Counted from the first letter of the stretch, positions 45,286 through 54,823 are shown. The stretch is DNA of 64,000 nt from Cellulosimicrobium cellulans (GCF_016907755.1 NZ_JAFBCN010000001.1:4216001-4280000), one strand, 5' to 3'. Notes: generated from the sequence alone by a model not told the origin. Program-made: numbers and translations.

Positions 45286-46536
45286 GTGACGGTGCACAAC
45301 CTGCAGATCACCGCGTCGGCCCCCGACCCGGCCCTCCTCGACCTGCCCTGGGACATCCCGCTCGAGGAATGGCCGGCCGAGACCCTCGCGGCGCTGCCGC
45401 GCGGCATCTCCCGGCACATCGTGCGGTTCGTCCGCCTCTCGGGGCGCGTCATCGCCATCAAGGAGATCGGCGAGACGGTCGCGTACCGCGAGTACGAGCT
45501 GCTGCGCCAGCTCCGCCGGCTCGAGGTGCCGAGCGTCGTCCCGGTGGGTGTCATCACCGGGCGCCAGGACGCGAACGGCGAGCGGCTGGAGGCCGTGCTC
45601 ATCACGGAGCACCTGCAGTTCTCGCTCCCGTACCGTGCGCTGTTCAGCCAGTCGCTGCGCCCGGACACGGCGACGCGCCTCATCGACGCGCTCGCCGTGC
45701 TGCTCGTGCGCCTGCACCTCGTCGGCTTCTACTGGGGCGACGTGTCGCTCTCGAACACGCTGTTCCGGCGCGACGCCGAGACCTTCGCGGCGTTCCTCGT
45801 GGACGCGGAGACGGGCGACCTGCACCGCGAGCTCTCCCCCGGCCAGCGCTCGTACGACGTCGACCTCGCACGCACCAACATCATCGGCGAGCTCATGGAC
45901 CTCACCGCGGGCGAGCTGCTCGACGAGGACGTGGACGAGGTCGCGATCGGGGACGCGCTCGTCGCGCGCTACGAGGAGCTGTGGGCCGCCCTGACGACGT
46001 CCGAGTCGTTCGACGCGAACGAGCGGTGGCGCGTCGCGGCCCGCATCGAGCACCTCAACAACCTCGGCTTCGACGTCGACGAGCTCGCGATCACGACGGA
46101 CATCGACGGCACGACCGTCCAGATCCAGCCCAAGGTCGTCGACGCGGGGCACCACTCGCGGCGCCTGCTGCGCCTCACGGGCCTCGACGTCCAGGAGAAC
46201 CAGGCGCGCCGCCTGCTCAACGACCTCGACGCGTTCCGCGCGGCGGCCGAGCGCCAGAACGACGACGAGGAGTTCGTCGCCCACGACTGGCTGAGCGGCG
46301 TGTTCGAGCCGACGATCCAGGCCGTCCCGCGCAACCTGCGCCGCAAGCTCGAGCCGGCGCAGCTCTTCCACGAGATCCTCGACCACCGCTGGTTCATCTC
46401 CGAGCGCGCCCGCCGCGACGTCCCGATGGCGGAGGCGACGCAGTCCTACGTCGAGAACGTGCTGCGCCACCGCCCGGACGAGAAGGCGATCCTCGGCCTC
46501 GCGCCGGGCGAGAAGGACCCCGAGTACTACGGCTAG
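45286..46536 (+). CDS. DUF4032 protein with kinase-like fold
   Basis: A 416-residue cytoplasmic protein. The first ~230 residues resemble lipopolysaccharide-kinase/RIO-type folds: RVIAIKEIGE near 45 with a Lys in the ATP-binding position, GFYWGDVSLSNTLFRR near 148 as a catalytic loop (GDxxxxN), and FLVDAETGDLH near 170 as the metal-binding Asp. The DUF4032 region follows to the end (LEPAQLFHEILDHRWF near 350). Activity and substrate are unknown. The GTG at 45286 is preferred: GACAAT ends seven bases before it, consistent with a leaderless mRNA. An ATG at 45277 overlaps that box and would add three residues. Confidence 0.85.
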   Translation: MTVHNLQITASAPDPALLDLPWDIPLEEWPAETLAALPRGISRHIVRFVRLSGRVIAIKEIGETVAYREYELLRQLRRLEVPSVVPVGVITGRQDANGERLEAVLITEHLQFSLPYRALFSQSLRPDTATRLIDALAVLLVRLHLVGFYWGDVSLSNTLFRRDAETFAAFLVDAETGDLHRELSPGQRSYDVDLARTNIIGELMDLTAGELLDEDVDEVAIGDALVARYEELWAALTTSESFDANERWRVAARIEHLNNLGFDVDELAITTDIDGTTVQIQPKVVDAGHHSRRLLRLTGLDVQENQARRLLNDLDAFRAAAERQNDDEEFVAHDWLSGVFEPTIQAVPRNLRRKLEPAQLFHEILDHRWFISERARRDVPMAEATQSYVENVLRHRPDEKAILGLAPGEKDPEYYG

Positions 46537-46551
46537 CTCCGAGACGGCTGC

Positions 46552-46587
46552 CAGCGCCCCACCGGTCCTGGGACCCGTGGGGCGCTG
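46552..46587. terminator. Bidirectional terminator hairpin
   Basis: Sixteen-base arms (46552-46567 and 46572-46587) with one mismatch and a CTGG loop between the converging DUF4032 and rlmB genes. Confidence 0.82.
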
Positions 46588-46602
46588 AGTCGTCGGAGGG
46601 CG

Positions 46603-47616
46603 TCAGGCCTCCCGGCGCAGGCGCGCGACCTCGTAGAGCGAGATGCCCGTCGCGACGGCGGCGTTGAGCGACTCGGTGTCGGAGCCGATGGGGATCGAGG
46701 CGACGACGTCGCACGCCTCGCGCACGAGGCGAGACAGCCCCTTGCCCTCGGACCCGGCGACGACGACGAGCGGCTCGGTCGCGAGCTGGAGGTCGCCGAT
46801 CGCGGTCTCCCCGCCGGCGTCGAGCCCGACGACGAAGCAGCCCGCCTTCTTCAGCTCGCCGAGGGCGCGGACCAGGTTGGTCGCGCGCGCGACGGGCACG
46901 CGGGCGGCCGCCCCGGCCGAGACCTTCCACGCGGACGCCGTGACGCCCGCGGCGCGACGCTCGGGGACGAGCACGCCGTGCGCCCCGAACGCGCCCGCCG
47001 AGCGCAGCACGGCGCCGAGGTTGCGGGGGTCGGTCACGCCGTCGAGCGCGACGATCAGCGGCGGACGCCCCGTCGCCTCCGCCGCGTCGAGCAGGTCGTC
47101 GACGTCGGCGTACTCGTACGGCGGCACCTTGATCGCGACACCCTGGTGCACGGCGCCGTCGGTGAGGCGGTCGAGCTCCGGCTTGCCGACCTCGAGGAGG
47201 TCGTAGCCGCGGCCCGCGACGATGTCGACGATCTCGCGCGTGCGGTCGTCGGCGTCGAGGCGCGACGCGAGGTAGACGACCTCGACGGGGATGCGCGCCC
47301 GCAGCGCCTCGAGCACGGAGTTGCGACCCGCGACGATCTCCTGCACCGAGCCGCGCCCCTTCGGGCCGCCACCGCGCGAGGCGCTGCCCTGGGCGGGCGC
47401 TCTCCGCGTGGCGCCCCCGCGGCCGGTCGGTGTCGTGGCGCGCTTCTCGTCCGCGACCTTGCGCTTGTGCGCCGCGTGGTAGACGCGGTCCTCGGCCTTC
47501 GGCGTCGGCCCACGGCCCTCGAGGCCCTTGCGCCGCTGCCCGCCGGAGCCGACGGTCGCGCCCTTCTTGCTGCCGGGCTTGCGGGTCGCGCCGCGTCGTT
47601 GTGAGTTGCCAGCCAT
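46603..47616 (-). CDS. rlmB: 23S rRNA (guanosine-2'-O-)-methyltransferase RlmB / TrmH-family SPOUT enzyme
   Basis: A 337-residue SPOUT-class methyltransferase. The first ~80 residues are a Gly/Arg/Lys-rich basic extension likely to bind RNA. The substrate-binding SpoU N-terminal domain starts at VAGRNSVLEALRARIPVEVVYL. The knotted catalytic domain has ALDGVTDPRNLGAVLRSAGAFG (motif 1 with the conserved Asn-Arg), LVVVAGSEGKGLSRLVREACD (motif 2) and IPIGSDTESLNAAVATGI (motif 3). It 2'-O-methylates a guanosine of the 23S rRNA peptidyl-transferase region. The ATG at 47616 was chosen over 47673 because the basic extension begins there. It lies downstream of cysS on the same strand, a common actinobacterial arrangement. 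Confidence 0.92.
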   Translation of the reverse strand: MAGNSQRRGATRKPGSKKGATVGSGGQRRKGLEGRGPTPKAEDRVYHAAHKRKVADEKRATTPTGRGGATRRAPAQGSASRGGGPKGRGSVQEIVAGRNSVLEALRARIPVEVVYLASRLDADDRTREIVDIVAGRGYDLLEVGKPELDRLTDGAVHQGVAIKVPPYEYADVDDLLDAAEATGRPPLIVALDGVTDPRNLGAVLRSAGAFGAHGVLVPERRAAGVTASAWKVSAGAAARVPVARATNLVRALGELKKAGCFVVGLDAGGETAIGDLQLATEPLVVVAGSEGKGLSRLVREACDVVASIPIGSDTESLNAAVATGISLYEVARLRREA

Positions 47617-47636
47617 GGGTGTACCCGTCGTGTCGT

Positions 47637-47699
47637 GGTCAGGTCGGTCGGTGTCGGTCAGGTGGATCGACACCGGTCCGGTCGGTCAGGTCGGTCGGT
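47637..47699. repeat. GGTCGGT-rich short repeats between cysS and rlmB
   Basis: A 16-base unit, GGTCAGGTCGGTCGGT, occurs at 47637-47652 and again at 47684-47699, with further GGTCGGT/GGTCAGG copies between. The 47617-47840 gap contains no gene; the repeats would lie in the 5' leader of rlmB, or in the cysS-rlmB transcript. Confidence 0.6.
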
Positions 47700-47840
47700 T
47701 CGTGCGAGCGGGCGTCGGTGCGCCACCGAGTCCAGTGTCCCTCAGACACCGCGCCGAGGGAGAGCCGTGGTCCACCGAGGTAGCGACATGGTCACGACCA
47801 CGCCCCCACCTCGCACCAGGCCGCTACCTCACGGAGACGA

Positions 47841-49271
47841 TCAGGCGAGGGTCCAGCGCGCGCCGTCGGCCGAGTCCTCGACCGCGACGCCCGCCGCGGC
47901 GAGCCGGTCCCGGATCGCGTCGGCGGTCGCGAAGTCGCGCGCCGCGCGAGCCTCGGCGCGGGCCGCGAGCTCCGCGCCGACGACGGCGTCCAGCACCGAG
48001 GCGTAGCGCGAGTCCCCGCGGTCAGCCCACTGCGCGTCGCCCGGGTCGAGGCCGAGGACGTCGAGCATGGCCCGTACCGCGACGAGGTGGTGGCGCGCGA
48101 CGGCGTCCGCGGCCGTCGTGCGGTCGGCGAGCGCCGCGTTGCCCGCGCGCAGGTGCTCGTGCACGACGGCGAGCGCCGCCGGGACGTTGAGGTCGTCGTC
48201 CATCGCCCCGGTGAACGCGGTCGGGAGCTCGGCCTCGGTCACGTCGCCCACGTCGCCGACCCGCTCGGTCGCACGCTCGACGAACCCGGCGAGCCGCTCC
48301 CACGTGGCCTCCGCCTCGGTGACGGTCGCGGGCGTCCACTCGAGCATCGAGCGGTACTGCACGGACCCGAGCGCGTAGCGCAGCACGGCGGGGCTCGTGG
48401 TCGTGAGGACCTCGCGCACGAGCAGACCGTTGCCGAGCGACTTGCTCATCTTGGCGCCGCCCTGCGTGACCCACGCGCTGTGGAGCCAGTGCTGGGCGAA
48501 CCCGTAGCCCGCGGCGCGCGACTGCGCCTGCTCGTTCTCGTGGTGCGGGAAGCGCAGGTCGAGCCCGCCGCCGTGGATGTCGAACGTGTCACCCAGGTAC
48601 CGGCGCGCCATCGCGGAGCACTCCAGGTGCCAGCCGGGGCGCCCACGGCCGAACGGCGTGGGCCACGACGCGGTCTCCGGCTCGCCGTCCTTGGGCGCCT
48701 TCCAGAGCGCGAAGTCACGGGGGTCCCGCTTCGCGGCGGCCTCTTCCGCGTCCGCGGGGACGTCGTCGGGCACGGGGTTGAGGTCCTCGAGCCGCTGGTT
48801 GGTCAGCGAGCCGTACTCGGACCACGAGCGCACGTCGAACCACACGTCGCCGGGTCCGGTCGTGTACGCGTGCCCGCGCTCCACGAGCCGCTCCATGAGC
48901 TCGACCATGTCCGGCACGTGCCCGGTCGCGCGCGGCTCGTACGTGGGCGGCAGGACGCCGAGCGCGTCGTACGCGGCGGTGAACGCGCGCTCGTACGTCG
49001 CGGCCCAGGCCCACCACGGCTCGCCGGCGTCGGCGGACTTCACGAGGATCTTGTCGTCGATGTCGGTGACGTTGCGGATGAGCGTCACGCGGGAGCCGCC
49101 GCGCCGCAGCCAGCGCACGAGCACGTCGAACGCGACGGCCGAGCGCATGTGGCCGATGTGGGGGGCCGCCTGGACGGTCGCACCACACAGGTAGATGCCG
49201 ACCTCGCCCGGAGTCAGGGGCACGAAGTCGCGCACGTCCCGCGTGGCGGTGTCGAACAGGCGAAGAGTCAC
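47841..49271 (-). CDS. cysS: Cysteinyl-tRNA synthetase
   Basis: A 476-residue class I aminoacyl-tRNA synthetase. Zinc- and Cys-binding [14 protein letters not shown] (HIGH motif near 40), a second zinc-ligand region [15 protein letters not shown] near 218, and KMSKSLGN near 278 are all present. The substitution AT-VQ within YLCGATVQ (usual YxCGPTVY) is mild. The GTG at 49271 is seven bases after TACCCT, so the mRNA is probably leaderless; a start at 49316 would lie upstream of that box. MshC-type ligases share this fold but have a different N-terminal Cys motif and are shorter (about 410), so cysS is preferred. Confidence 0.94.
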   Translation of the reverse strand: MTLRLFDTATRDVRDFVPLTPGEVGIYLCGATVQAAPHIGHMRSAVAFDVLVRWLRRGGSRVTLIRNVTDIDDKILVKSADAGEPWWAWAATYERAFTAAYDALGVLPPTYEPRATGHVPDMVELMERLVERGHAYTTGPGDVWFDVRSWSEYGSLTNQRLEDLNPVPDDVPADAEEAAAKRDPRDFALWKAPKDGEPETASWPTPFGRGRPGWHLECSAMARRYLGDTFDIHGGGLDLRFPHHENEQAQSRAAGYGFAQHWLHSAWVTQGGAKMSKSLGNGLLVREVLTTTSPAVLRYALGSVQYRSMLEWTPATVTEAEATWERLAGFVERATERVGDVGDVTEAELPTAFTGAMDDDLNVPAALAVVHEHLRAGNAALADRTTAADAVARHHLVAVRAMLDVLGLDPGDAQWADRGDSRYASVLDAVVGAELAARAEARAARDFATADAIRDRLAAAGVAVEDSADGARWTLA

Positions 49272-49278
49272 GTCCGCA

Positions 49279-49284
49279 AGGGTA
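49279..49284 (-). promoter_or_regulatory. -10 box (TACCCT) giving a leaderless mRNA for cysS
   Basis: TACCCT on the minus strand, seven bases, then GTG at 49271. Confidence 0.6.
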
Positions 49285-49361
49285 CCGGGGACGTACCACC
49301 ACGGCCGAAGCGGCACGGGCAGGTCTCACGGCCGATCCCGGTCCGGCCACGACCGGCCCGG

Positions 49362-50645
49362 TCAGCCGAAGCTCTTGCCCTCACCGCGGTACGTAGGCAC
49401 GACGTCGACCACCTCGTCCCCGCGCACGAGGTGCACGCGGTCGAACCGCTCCATCGCCTCGCCGGCCTTCCCGTGGCGGAACCAGACGCGGTCGCCGACG
49501 CCGAGGTCGGGGGCACCGACGGCACCCCGGTTCCGGTGCAGCGGCGTCTGGACCTCGCCCGCGCCCTCGCGGCCCGTGAGCGACCACCCGGGCGTCGCGA
49601 CGCGCGGCAGGCGGCTGCGCGACGCGGGGCCCGACGCGACGTAGCCGCCGCCGAACGCCGTCGCCCAGCCGGGCGCGGGGACGCGCACCACGTCGAGCCC
49701 GAAGAACGCCGACGGGCGCGGGCGGAAGGAGCGGTACTCGTCGAACAGCCCGGGCACGTAGAGCCCGGAGCCGGCGGTGACCTCCGTGACGACGCCGTCC
49801 GCGGACGACGTCTCGAGCGAGCCGGTGCCACCCGAGTTCACGAGCTCGAGGTCGCGCCCGACGACGTCGCGCACCGCGGCGACGACCTCGCCGCGGCGCT
49901 CGCCCAGCTCGAGCACCGAGAGCCGCTTGACCGCGCGGACGGCGAGGCTCGAGTCGGGCATGCCGGCGACCTGCGCCTCGTAGAACATCAGGCCGCGCAG
50001 CGCGAGCCCGGGCGTCGAGACGACCCGGGCGGCGAGCGACGCGACGTCCGGAGGGTCGTGCAGCGGCGAGCGCCGCGTGCCGAGGTGGACCGTCACGAGC
50101 CCGAGGCCGACGCGGAGCGAGGCGTCCACGTCGAGGCACACCCGCACCGGCGGCGCGTCGCCCGTCCCCGCCTCGGCGAGCGCGTGCCGCACGAGCTCCA
50201 GGTGCGCGGGGTCGTCGACCATGAGCGTGATCTCGCGCCGCCCGGCCTCGTGCCGCGCGAGGGCGGCGAGCGCGCCGCGGTCCACGGACGGGTAGCCCAC
50301 GAGGACGTCGCGCACGCCCGCGTCGACGAGCCACAGCGCCTCTCGCACCGAGAACGCCATGACGCCCTGGAAGCCGCGCTCGGCCGCCCGCGTCACGAGC
50401 GAGCGCACGCGCACCGACTTCGACGCGACGCGCACGGGGACGCCCCCGGCACGCGCGAGGAGCTCGTCGGCGTTGGCGTCGAACCGGTCGAGGTCGACGA
50501 CGGCGAGCGGACCGTCGAGGTCCGCGGTCGCACGCGTCAGCCGGGCGAGCAACGACGGCGTCGCGCCACGCTCGTCCCCGGCAGGGTCGGCCGTCCCTGT
50601 CCTCGTCCCCGCGTCCGGCCCGGGTGCCGCGTCGGTCGTCGTCAT
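49362..50645 (-). CDS. PLP-dependent alanine racemase-fold enzyme (D-threonine aldolase / amino-acid deaminase-like)
   Basis: A 427-residue fold-type III PLP enzyme. After a ~40-residue variable leader, the barrel begins AVVDLDRFDANADELL and the PLP lysine is K76 in RVASKSVRVRS. NSGGTGSLETSS near 270 is the phosphate-binding region. The C-terminal domain includes TPLHRNRGAVGAPDLGVGDRVWFRHGKAGE, like D-threonine aldolases and D-serine dehydratases, where His/Cys ligands hold a metal. The exact reaction is open. The ATG at 50645 lies six bases after a TACGTT box (leaderless); an ATG at 50663 overlaps it. It is divergent from, and only 44 bases from, the FAD oxidase, a pairing often seen in actinobacteria. 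Confidence 0.85.
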   Translation of the reverse strand: MTTTDAAPGPDAGTRTGTADPAGDERGATPSLLARLTRATADLDGPLAVVDLDRFDANADELLARAGGVPVRVASKSVRVRSLVTRAAERGFQGVMAFSVREALWLVDAGVRDVLVGYPSVDRGALAALARHEAGRREITLMVDDPAHLELVRHALAEAGTGDAPPVRVCLDVDASLRVGLGLVTVHLGTRRSPLHDPPDVASLAARVVSTPGLALRGLMFYEAQVAGMPDSSLAVRAVKRLSVLELGERRGEVVAAVRDVVGRDLELVNSGGTGSLETSSADGVVTEVTAGSGLYVPGLFDEYRSFRPRPSAFFGLDVVRVPAPGWATAFGGGYVASGPASRSRLPRVATPGWSLTGREGAGEVQTPLHRNRGAVGAPDLGVGDRVWFRHGKAGEAMERFDRVHLVRGDEVVDVVPTYRGEGKSFG

Positions 50646-50651
50646 GGGGAG

Positions 50652-50657
50652 AACGTA
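50652..50657 (-). promoter_or_regulatory. -10 box (TACGTT) giving a leaderless mRNA for the 50645 gene
   Basis: TACGTT on the minus strand, six bases, then ATG at 50645. Confidence 0.55.
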
Positions 50658-50689
50658 CGCCACGCGGGGAGCGTGAGACAGTACGACCT

Positions 50690-52111
50690 GTGAGCAGCGA
50701 CGACGCCCTCTCCTGGACCAACTGGGCCCGCACGGCCTCCGCGACCCCGCGTCGTCGGGCCTCCCCGCGCGACGAGGCGGAGCTGGGCGCGCTCGTCGCC
50801 CGGGCCGCCGCCGACAGGATGCCGGTGCGCGCCGTCGGAGCGGGCCACTCGTTCACCCCCGCGGTCGTCACGGACGGGCTCCTGCTCGACCTCGACCGCA
50901 TCGGGCTCGTGGAGCGCATCGCCCGCGGCACGGGCGTACCCGGGGAGGCCGACGCCGACGCGATCCTCGTGACCGTCGGGGCGGGCATCCGCCTGCACCG
51001 GCTCAACGAGGCGCTCGCGGCCATGGGCCTGGCGATGCGCAACCTCGGCGACATCGACCGGCAGTCGATCGCCGGCGCGATCTCGACGGGCACGCACGGG
51101 ACCGGTGCCGGGCTCGGCGGGCTCGCCACCCAGGTGCGCGGGGTCCGCGTCGTCGGGGCGGACGGCGAGGTCCGCGAGGCGACGGCGACGCAGGACCCCG
51201 ACCTCTTCGAGGTGAGCCGCCTGGGGCTCGGCGTCACGGGCGTCCTGTCCGCCGTCACGCTCGAGGTCGTGCCGGCGTTCCTCCTGCGCGCGCAGGAGGA
51301 GCCGTGGCCGCTGGACCGCGTGCTGGAGGGCCTCGGCACGCCGGACGACCCCGACGGCCTCGTCGGGGGCAACGACCACTTCGAGTTCTACTGGTTCCCC
51401 CACACGCGCCGGGCGCTGACCAAGCGCAACAACCGGCTCTCCCCCGACGACGAGGCCGTGGAGCTCGAGCGGCTGCGGACCACCGGTCCCGGGCCGGTCG
51501 CGCGGGCACGCACGTGGGTCGACGAGGAGCTGCTGTCCAACGGCGCGTTCGAGCTCGTCAACCGGCTCGCGACCGCGGTGCCGCGCGTCACGCCGCGGCT
51601 CAACGCCGTCTCGGCTCGCGCGCTCGCACCCCGGACCTACGTCGCGCCGTCGCACCAGGTCTTCGTCACCTCGCGCCGCGTCCGGTTCCGCGAGATGGAG
51701 TACGCCGTGCCGCGCGAGCGCCTGGTGGACGTCCTGTCGAGCATCGACGGCTGGCTGGACCGGTCCGGCGAGCACGTGCCCTTCCCGGTCGAGGTCCGGT
51801 TCGCGGCGCCCGACGACGTCTGGCTCTCCACGGCGCACGGGCGCGAGACCGCGTACGTCGCGGTGCACCAGTACGCGCGCCTGCCGCACGAGCGGTACTT
51901 CGACGCCGTCGAGCGCATCGTCGCCGAGGTCGGCGGCCGTCCCCACTGGGGCAAGCTCCACGGGCTCCACGCCGACCGGTTCCGCGAGCTCTACCCCCGG
52001 TTCGACGACGCCGTCGCGGTCCGCGACGCGGCGGACCCCGACGGGGTGTTCGCGAACGCGTACACGGACCAGGTGCTCGGGCGCGCGCCGGGAGCGGCCG
52101 AGCGCGACTGA
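50690..52111 (+). CDS. D-arabinono-1,4-lactone oxidase-like FAD enzyme
   Basis: A 473-residue oxidase of the sugar-lactone oxidase family (FAD_binding_4 plus ALO). The FAD domain contains VRAVGAGHSFTP, where H53 is the residue that carries covalent FAD in homologues, then DIDRQSIAGAISTGTHGTG near 120. The C-terminal ALO domain ends with GRPHWGKLHGLHADRFRELYPRF, the family hallmark. Substrates in the family are xylitol, gulono- or arabinono-lactones. The GTG at 50690 was chosen because the domain begins within 20 residues and the upstream DNA belongs to the divergent promoter. It converges with a TetR gene; the 52112-52150 gap has GC-rich repeats but no clear terminator. Confidence 0.9.
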   Translation: MSSDDALSWTNWARTASATPRRRASPRDEAELGALVARAAADRMPVRAVGAGHSFTPAVVTDGLLLDLDRIGLVERIARGTGVPGEADADAILVTVGAGIRLHRLNEALAAMGLAMRNLGDIDRQSIAGAISTGTHGTGAGLGGLATQVRGVRVVGADGEVREATATQDPDLFEVSRLGLGVTGVLSAVTLEVVPAFLLRAQEEPWPLDRVLEGLGTPDDPDGLVGGNDHFEFYWFPHTRRALTKRNNRLSPDDEAVELERLRTTGPGPVARARTWVDEELLSNGAFELVNRLATAVPRVTPRLNAVSARALAPRTYVAPSHQVFVTSRRVRFREMEYAVPRERLVDVLSSIDGWLDRSGEHVPFPVEVRFAAPDDVWLSTAHGRETAYVAVHQYARLPHERYFDAVERIVAEVGGRPHWGKLHGLHADRFRELYPRFDDAVAVRDAADPDGVFANAYTDQVLGRAPGAAERD

Positions 52112-52150
52112 CCGCGCCCCGTCCGGCCTGCGGGCCCGTGGGCCCGTGGG

Positions 52151-52789
52151 TCAGGAGACGGGCTCCGGTCCGTGCTCGCGCACCGGCGAGCCGTCGGGTC
52201 GGACCATGAGCGACAGCACGTACTCGGCGAGCGCGTGGAAGCTGCGGACCGCGGTCTCGTCGTCCTGCTCGACGAGCCACGCGATCTCGATGCCGTCGAT
52301 GTACCCCGCGACGATGCGCGAGAGGAAGCCCATGTCCATCGAGTAGGTGACGTTCCCGCGCTCGGCGACGTTCTCGAGGAAGCCGCGGGTCATCGCCCAC
52401 GTCTGCTCCAGGTGCGTGTGCGCGACGGACCGCAGCGCGCGGCTGCGCACGCCCGCCGTCGCGAACTCGAACGTGAGGAGGCGCATGTGGCGGCGCGGCG
52501 TCAGCCCGCTCCAGAGACCGTCGGCCGCGGCGTGCGCGAGCTCCACGACGTCGCCGTCGACGTCGAGGGCGGCGCGCACGGGCTCGGACGCGACGAGGGC
52601 GAGGCTGTTGCCCATCGCCTGGAGGAGCTCGTCCTTGTCCTCGAAGCAGTAGTGCACGACGCCGAGCGAGACGCCGGCCTCGGCCGCGACGCCACGGATC
52701 GTGACGGCCTCGACGCCCTCGCGGACGGCGATGGTCATCGCCGCGTCGACGAGCTGGGCCCGGCGTTCTTCGACGGACATTCGGTTCAT
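52151..52789 (-). CDS. TetR-family transcriptional regulator
   Basis: A 212-residue repressor. The N-terminal helix-turn-helix (about 10-55) includes TIRGVAAEAGVSLGVVHYCFEDKDELL, the classic TetR recognition helix with HYxF. The C-terminal ligand domain resembles the BetI/PksA type (about 80-200). The ATG at 52789 is the best start; 52780 is a close alternative without a strong ribosome site, and 52831 would add non-conserved residues. The target may be the adjacent oxidase or the divergent lipoprotein gene, but no palindromic operator was clear in the 52790-52947 gap. Confidence 0.85.
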   Translation of the reverse strand: MNRMSVEERRAQLVDAAMTIAVREGVEAVTIRGVAAEAGVSLGVVHYCFEDKDELLQAMGNSLALVASEPVRAALDVDGDVVELAHAAADGLWSGLTPRRHMRLLTFEFATAGVRSRALRSVAHTHLEQTWAMTRGFLENVAERGNVTYSMDMGFLSRIVAGYIDGIEIAWLVEQDDETAVRSFHALAEYVLSLMVRPDGSPVREHGPEPVS

Positions 52790-52947
52790 GTGCGATTCAT
52801 CCCATGTGTCGTTCTTGGGAAAGTCAAACACATCGATGCGCTCTCAGCGATCGTAGTGTCTGCTCGTGGGCCTGGCACCCGGGACGTCCGGAGGCGAGAA
52901 TGGCGAGCCGAGCCCCTCGCACCCCCCGCTCCCGACGAAGGACGACA

Positions 52948-53526
52948 GTGCCCCGACCCCGCCACCCCCGCACCCTCCGGACCGCTGCGCCCGTCGTGGC
53001 CCTCGCGACCGGGATGCTCGCCCTCGCGGGCTGCGCCGGCCCCGCGGGTACCGGAGGCGGCGACGAGCCGGTCACGTACGACGTCCCCGACGTCCCCGTC
53101 CGCGTCACCGCGCCCCGGGGCTGGGAGCGTGTCACCCGCGACGGGGCGTTCGTGCTGCGCGCGCCGAGCGGGTCGGGCGCGGAGGACTTCCGGGCGAACG
53201 TCGTCGTGACGGGAAAGCAGTCCGCGTCGACCCTCGAGCAGGCCGGCGCCGCGACCACGGTGTCCGTCAGCGCGATCCCCGGCTGGCTCCTGGACGTCGA
53301 CGGCCAGGGCCCGACCACCCTCGGCGAGCTCCCCGCCTTCCGGGTCGCGGGCACGTACGAGACGGCCGGGGCGGTCGTCGCGCAGGAGATCCTGGCGGTC
53401 CGGACCGGCGACGGGCCGGACGCCTGGGTCGTCGACCTCACGGCCTCGTACGCCGACGGTGACGCCGACGGCGCCGCGCAGGCGCGCGCCGTCCTCGAGA
53501 GCGTGCAGGTCGCCCCGGCGGGCTGA
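52948..53526 (+). CDS. Small exported lipoprotein of unknown function
   Basis: A 192-residue protein with a signal peptide ending in LALAGC, lipidated Cys 29, and a mature beta-rich domain starting GWERVTRDGAFVLRAP. It resembles the actinobacterial LpqN/LpqT-like or photosystem-PsbP-like lipoproteins in pattern (a short sheet with a late IVDLTASY), but I cannot assign a family firmly. Two starts are possible: GTG at 52948 after GAAGGA, and ATG at 52900 after GGAGG, which would add 16 Arg-rich residues before the signal. The shorter one gives a standard-length signal peptide. It converges with ispF with only two bases between stops. Confidence 0.75.
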   Translation: MPRPRHPRTLRTAAPVVALATGMLALAGCAGPAGTGGGDEPVTYDVPDVPVRVTAPRGWERVTRDGAFVLRAPSGSGAEDFRANVVVTGKQSASTLEQAGAATTVSVSAIPGWLLDVDGQGPTTLGELPAFRVAGTYETAGAVVAQEILAVRTGDGPDAWVVDLTASYADGDADGAAQARAVLESVQVAPAG

Positions 53527-53528
53527 GG

Positions 53529-54074
53529 TCACGCGGGCGTCCCGACGGCGACGACGAGCGCCGTCGCGACGGCCGCGACGCCCTCCCCGCGGCCCGTGAG
53601 GCCGAGACCGTCGGTCGTCGTGGCCGTGAGCGTCACCGGGGCCCCCGCGGCGGCCCCGAGGGCCGCCTCCGCCTCGGCGCGGCGGGGCCCGAGACGCGGG
53701 CGGTTGCCGATGACCTGGACGGCCACGTTCCCGATCTCGAACCCGGCGGCCCGCACCCGGCGCGCCGCCTCGGCGAGCAGGCGCGACCCGCTCGCCCCCG
53801 CCCACTCGGGCGCGCTCGTGCCGAAGTTCGACCCCAGGTCACCGAGCCCGGTCGCCGAGAACAGCGCGTCCGCGGCGGCGTGCGCGGCGACGTCCGCGTC
53901 GGAGTGCCCGGCGAGGCCGCGCTCACCCGGCCAGAGCAGCCCGCCGAGCCACAGCTCCCGCTCCTCGCCCTCGGGGGCGAACGCGTGCACGTCGACGCCG
54001 ACGCCGGTGCGCGGGAGCGGGTGCACGAGGGGTCGCCGCGGCGTGCCCTCGGCGTGCTCGGCGGGGGTCGTCAT
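53529..54074 (-). CDS. ispF: 2-C-methyl-D-erythritol 2,4-cyclodiphosphate synthase
   Basis: A 181-residue MEP-pathway enzyme that closes CDP-methylerythritol phosphate to the cyclic diphosphate. Zinc ligands lie in GVGVDVHAF near 26 (DVH) and in [10 protein letters not shown] near 58 (H of HSD). The [19 protein letters not shown] loop is the FPP/PPi-binding region and the C-terminal [17 protein letters not shown] is conserved. The N-terminus carries about 20 extra residues. The ATG overlaps the ispD stop by four bases, so both are translationally coupled. It supplies isoprenoids for quinones and cell wall lipid carriers. Confidence 0.95.
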   Translation of the reverse strand: MTTPAEHAEGTPRRPLVHPLPRTGVGVDVHAFAPEGEERELWLGGLLWPGERGLAGHSDADVAAHAAADALFSATGLGDLGSNFGTSAPEWAGASGSRLLAEAARRVRAAGFEIGNVAVQVIGNRPRLGPRRAEAEAALGAAAGAPVTLTATTTDGLGLTGRGEGVAAVATALVVAVGTPA

Positions 54075-54817
54075 CTGTCCTCCCGGAGGGTCAGCGCCGC
54101 GACGCGCAGGTCGTGTGCGGTGGTGATCTTGGCCGCCGCGGCGTCCCCCGGCACGACGTGCACGGGAAGGCCCAGGGCCTCGACGAGCCCGGCGTCGTCG
54201 GTCGCGGCGGACGCCTCGTCGTCGGCGCGATGGGCCGCCGCCTGGTGCGCCCGGACGAGGAGCGACCGGTCGAACCCCTGCGGGGTCTGCACCGCGCGCA
54301 GGGCCGCCCGGTCCACCGTCTCGGCCACGGGCTCGGCGCGGGACGGGTCGCCCGCGCGCGCGGGCGTCACGCGCTTGATCGTGTCCGTGACGGGCAGGCC
54401 CGGCACGACGGCGCCGTGACCCGCTCGCACCGCGTCGACGACGCGGCGGACCAGCGCGGGTGGGGCGAGCGGTCGCGCCGCGTCGTGTACGAGCACGACG
54501 TCGACCGGCTCTCCGTCGCGCCCCTCGACCAGCCCGGCGCGCAGCCCGGCCGCCACGGACGCCTGACGCGTCCCTGCGCCCTCGACGACGCGCACGGGAC
54601 GGTCCACAGCAGGATCGTCCCGGAGCAGCGCCGCGACGTGCTCCCGCAGGCCGGGCGGCGCCGTGACGACGATCGCGTCGACCGCGCCGGACGCGCACAG
54701 ACGTCGTGCTGCCTGCACGACCAGCGGCAGGCCGTCGAGCTCGACGAGCGCCTTGGGCAGGTCGAGCCCGAGACGGGACCCGGAGCCCGCGGCGGTGAGG
54801 ACGGCAAGAGTCGGCAC
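54071..54817 (-). CDS. ispD: 2-C-methyl-D-erythritol 4-phosphate cytidylyltransferase
   Basis: A 248-residue nucleotidyltransferase that activates methylerythritol phosphate with CTP. The CTP loop is [21 protein letters not shown] near 7-27. [13 protein letters not shown] near 107 and [14 protein letters not shown] near 190 are family motifs. The GTG at 54817 was chosen because TAGCGT lies six bases upstream, the leaderless layout used repeatedly here; a GTG at 54823 directly abuts that box. The carD gene lies just upstream on the same strand but a strong hairpin separates them, so ispD-ispF form their own unit. Confidence 0.94.
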   Translation of the reverse strand: MPTLAVLTAAGSGSRLGLDLPKALVELDGLPLVVQAARRLCASGAVDAIVVTAPPGLREHVAALLRDDPAVDRPVRVVEGAGTRQASVAAGLRAGLVEGRDGEPVDVVLVHDAARPLAPPALVRRVVDAVRAGHGAVVPGLPVTDTIKRVTPARAGDPSRAEPVAETVDRAALRAVQTPQGFDRSLLVRAHQAAAHRADDEASAATDDAGLVEALGLPVHVVPGDAAAAKITTAHDLRVAALTLREDR

Positions 54818-54823
54818 GGGCAC

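Noticed and set aside
47637..47699. Possible CRISPR array
   Set aside because: Only two full copies of a short, unit-repetitive sequence with no regular spacers and no cas genes.
47841..49271. MshC (mycothiol cysteine ligase) instead of CysS
   Set aside because: Length of 476 residues and the presence of a full C-terminal anticodon-binding region favour cysteinyl-tRNA synthetase; MshC is about 410 residues.
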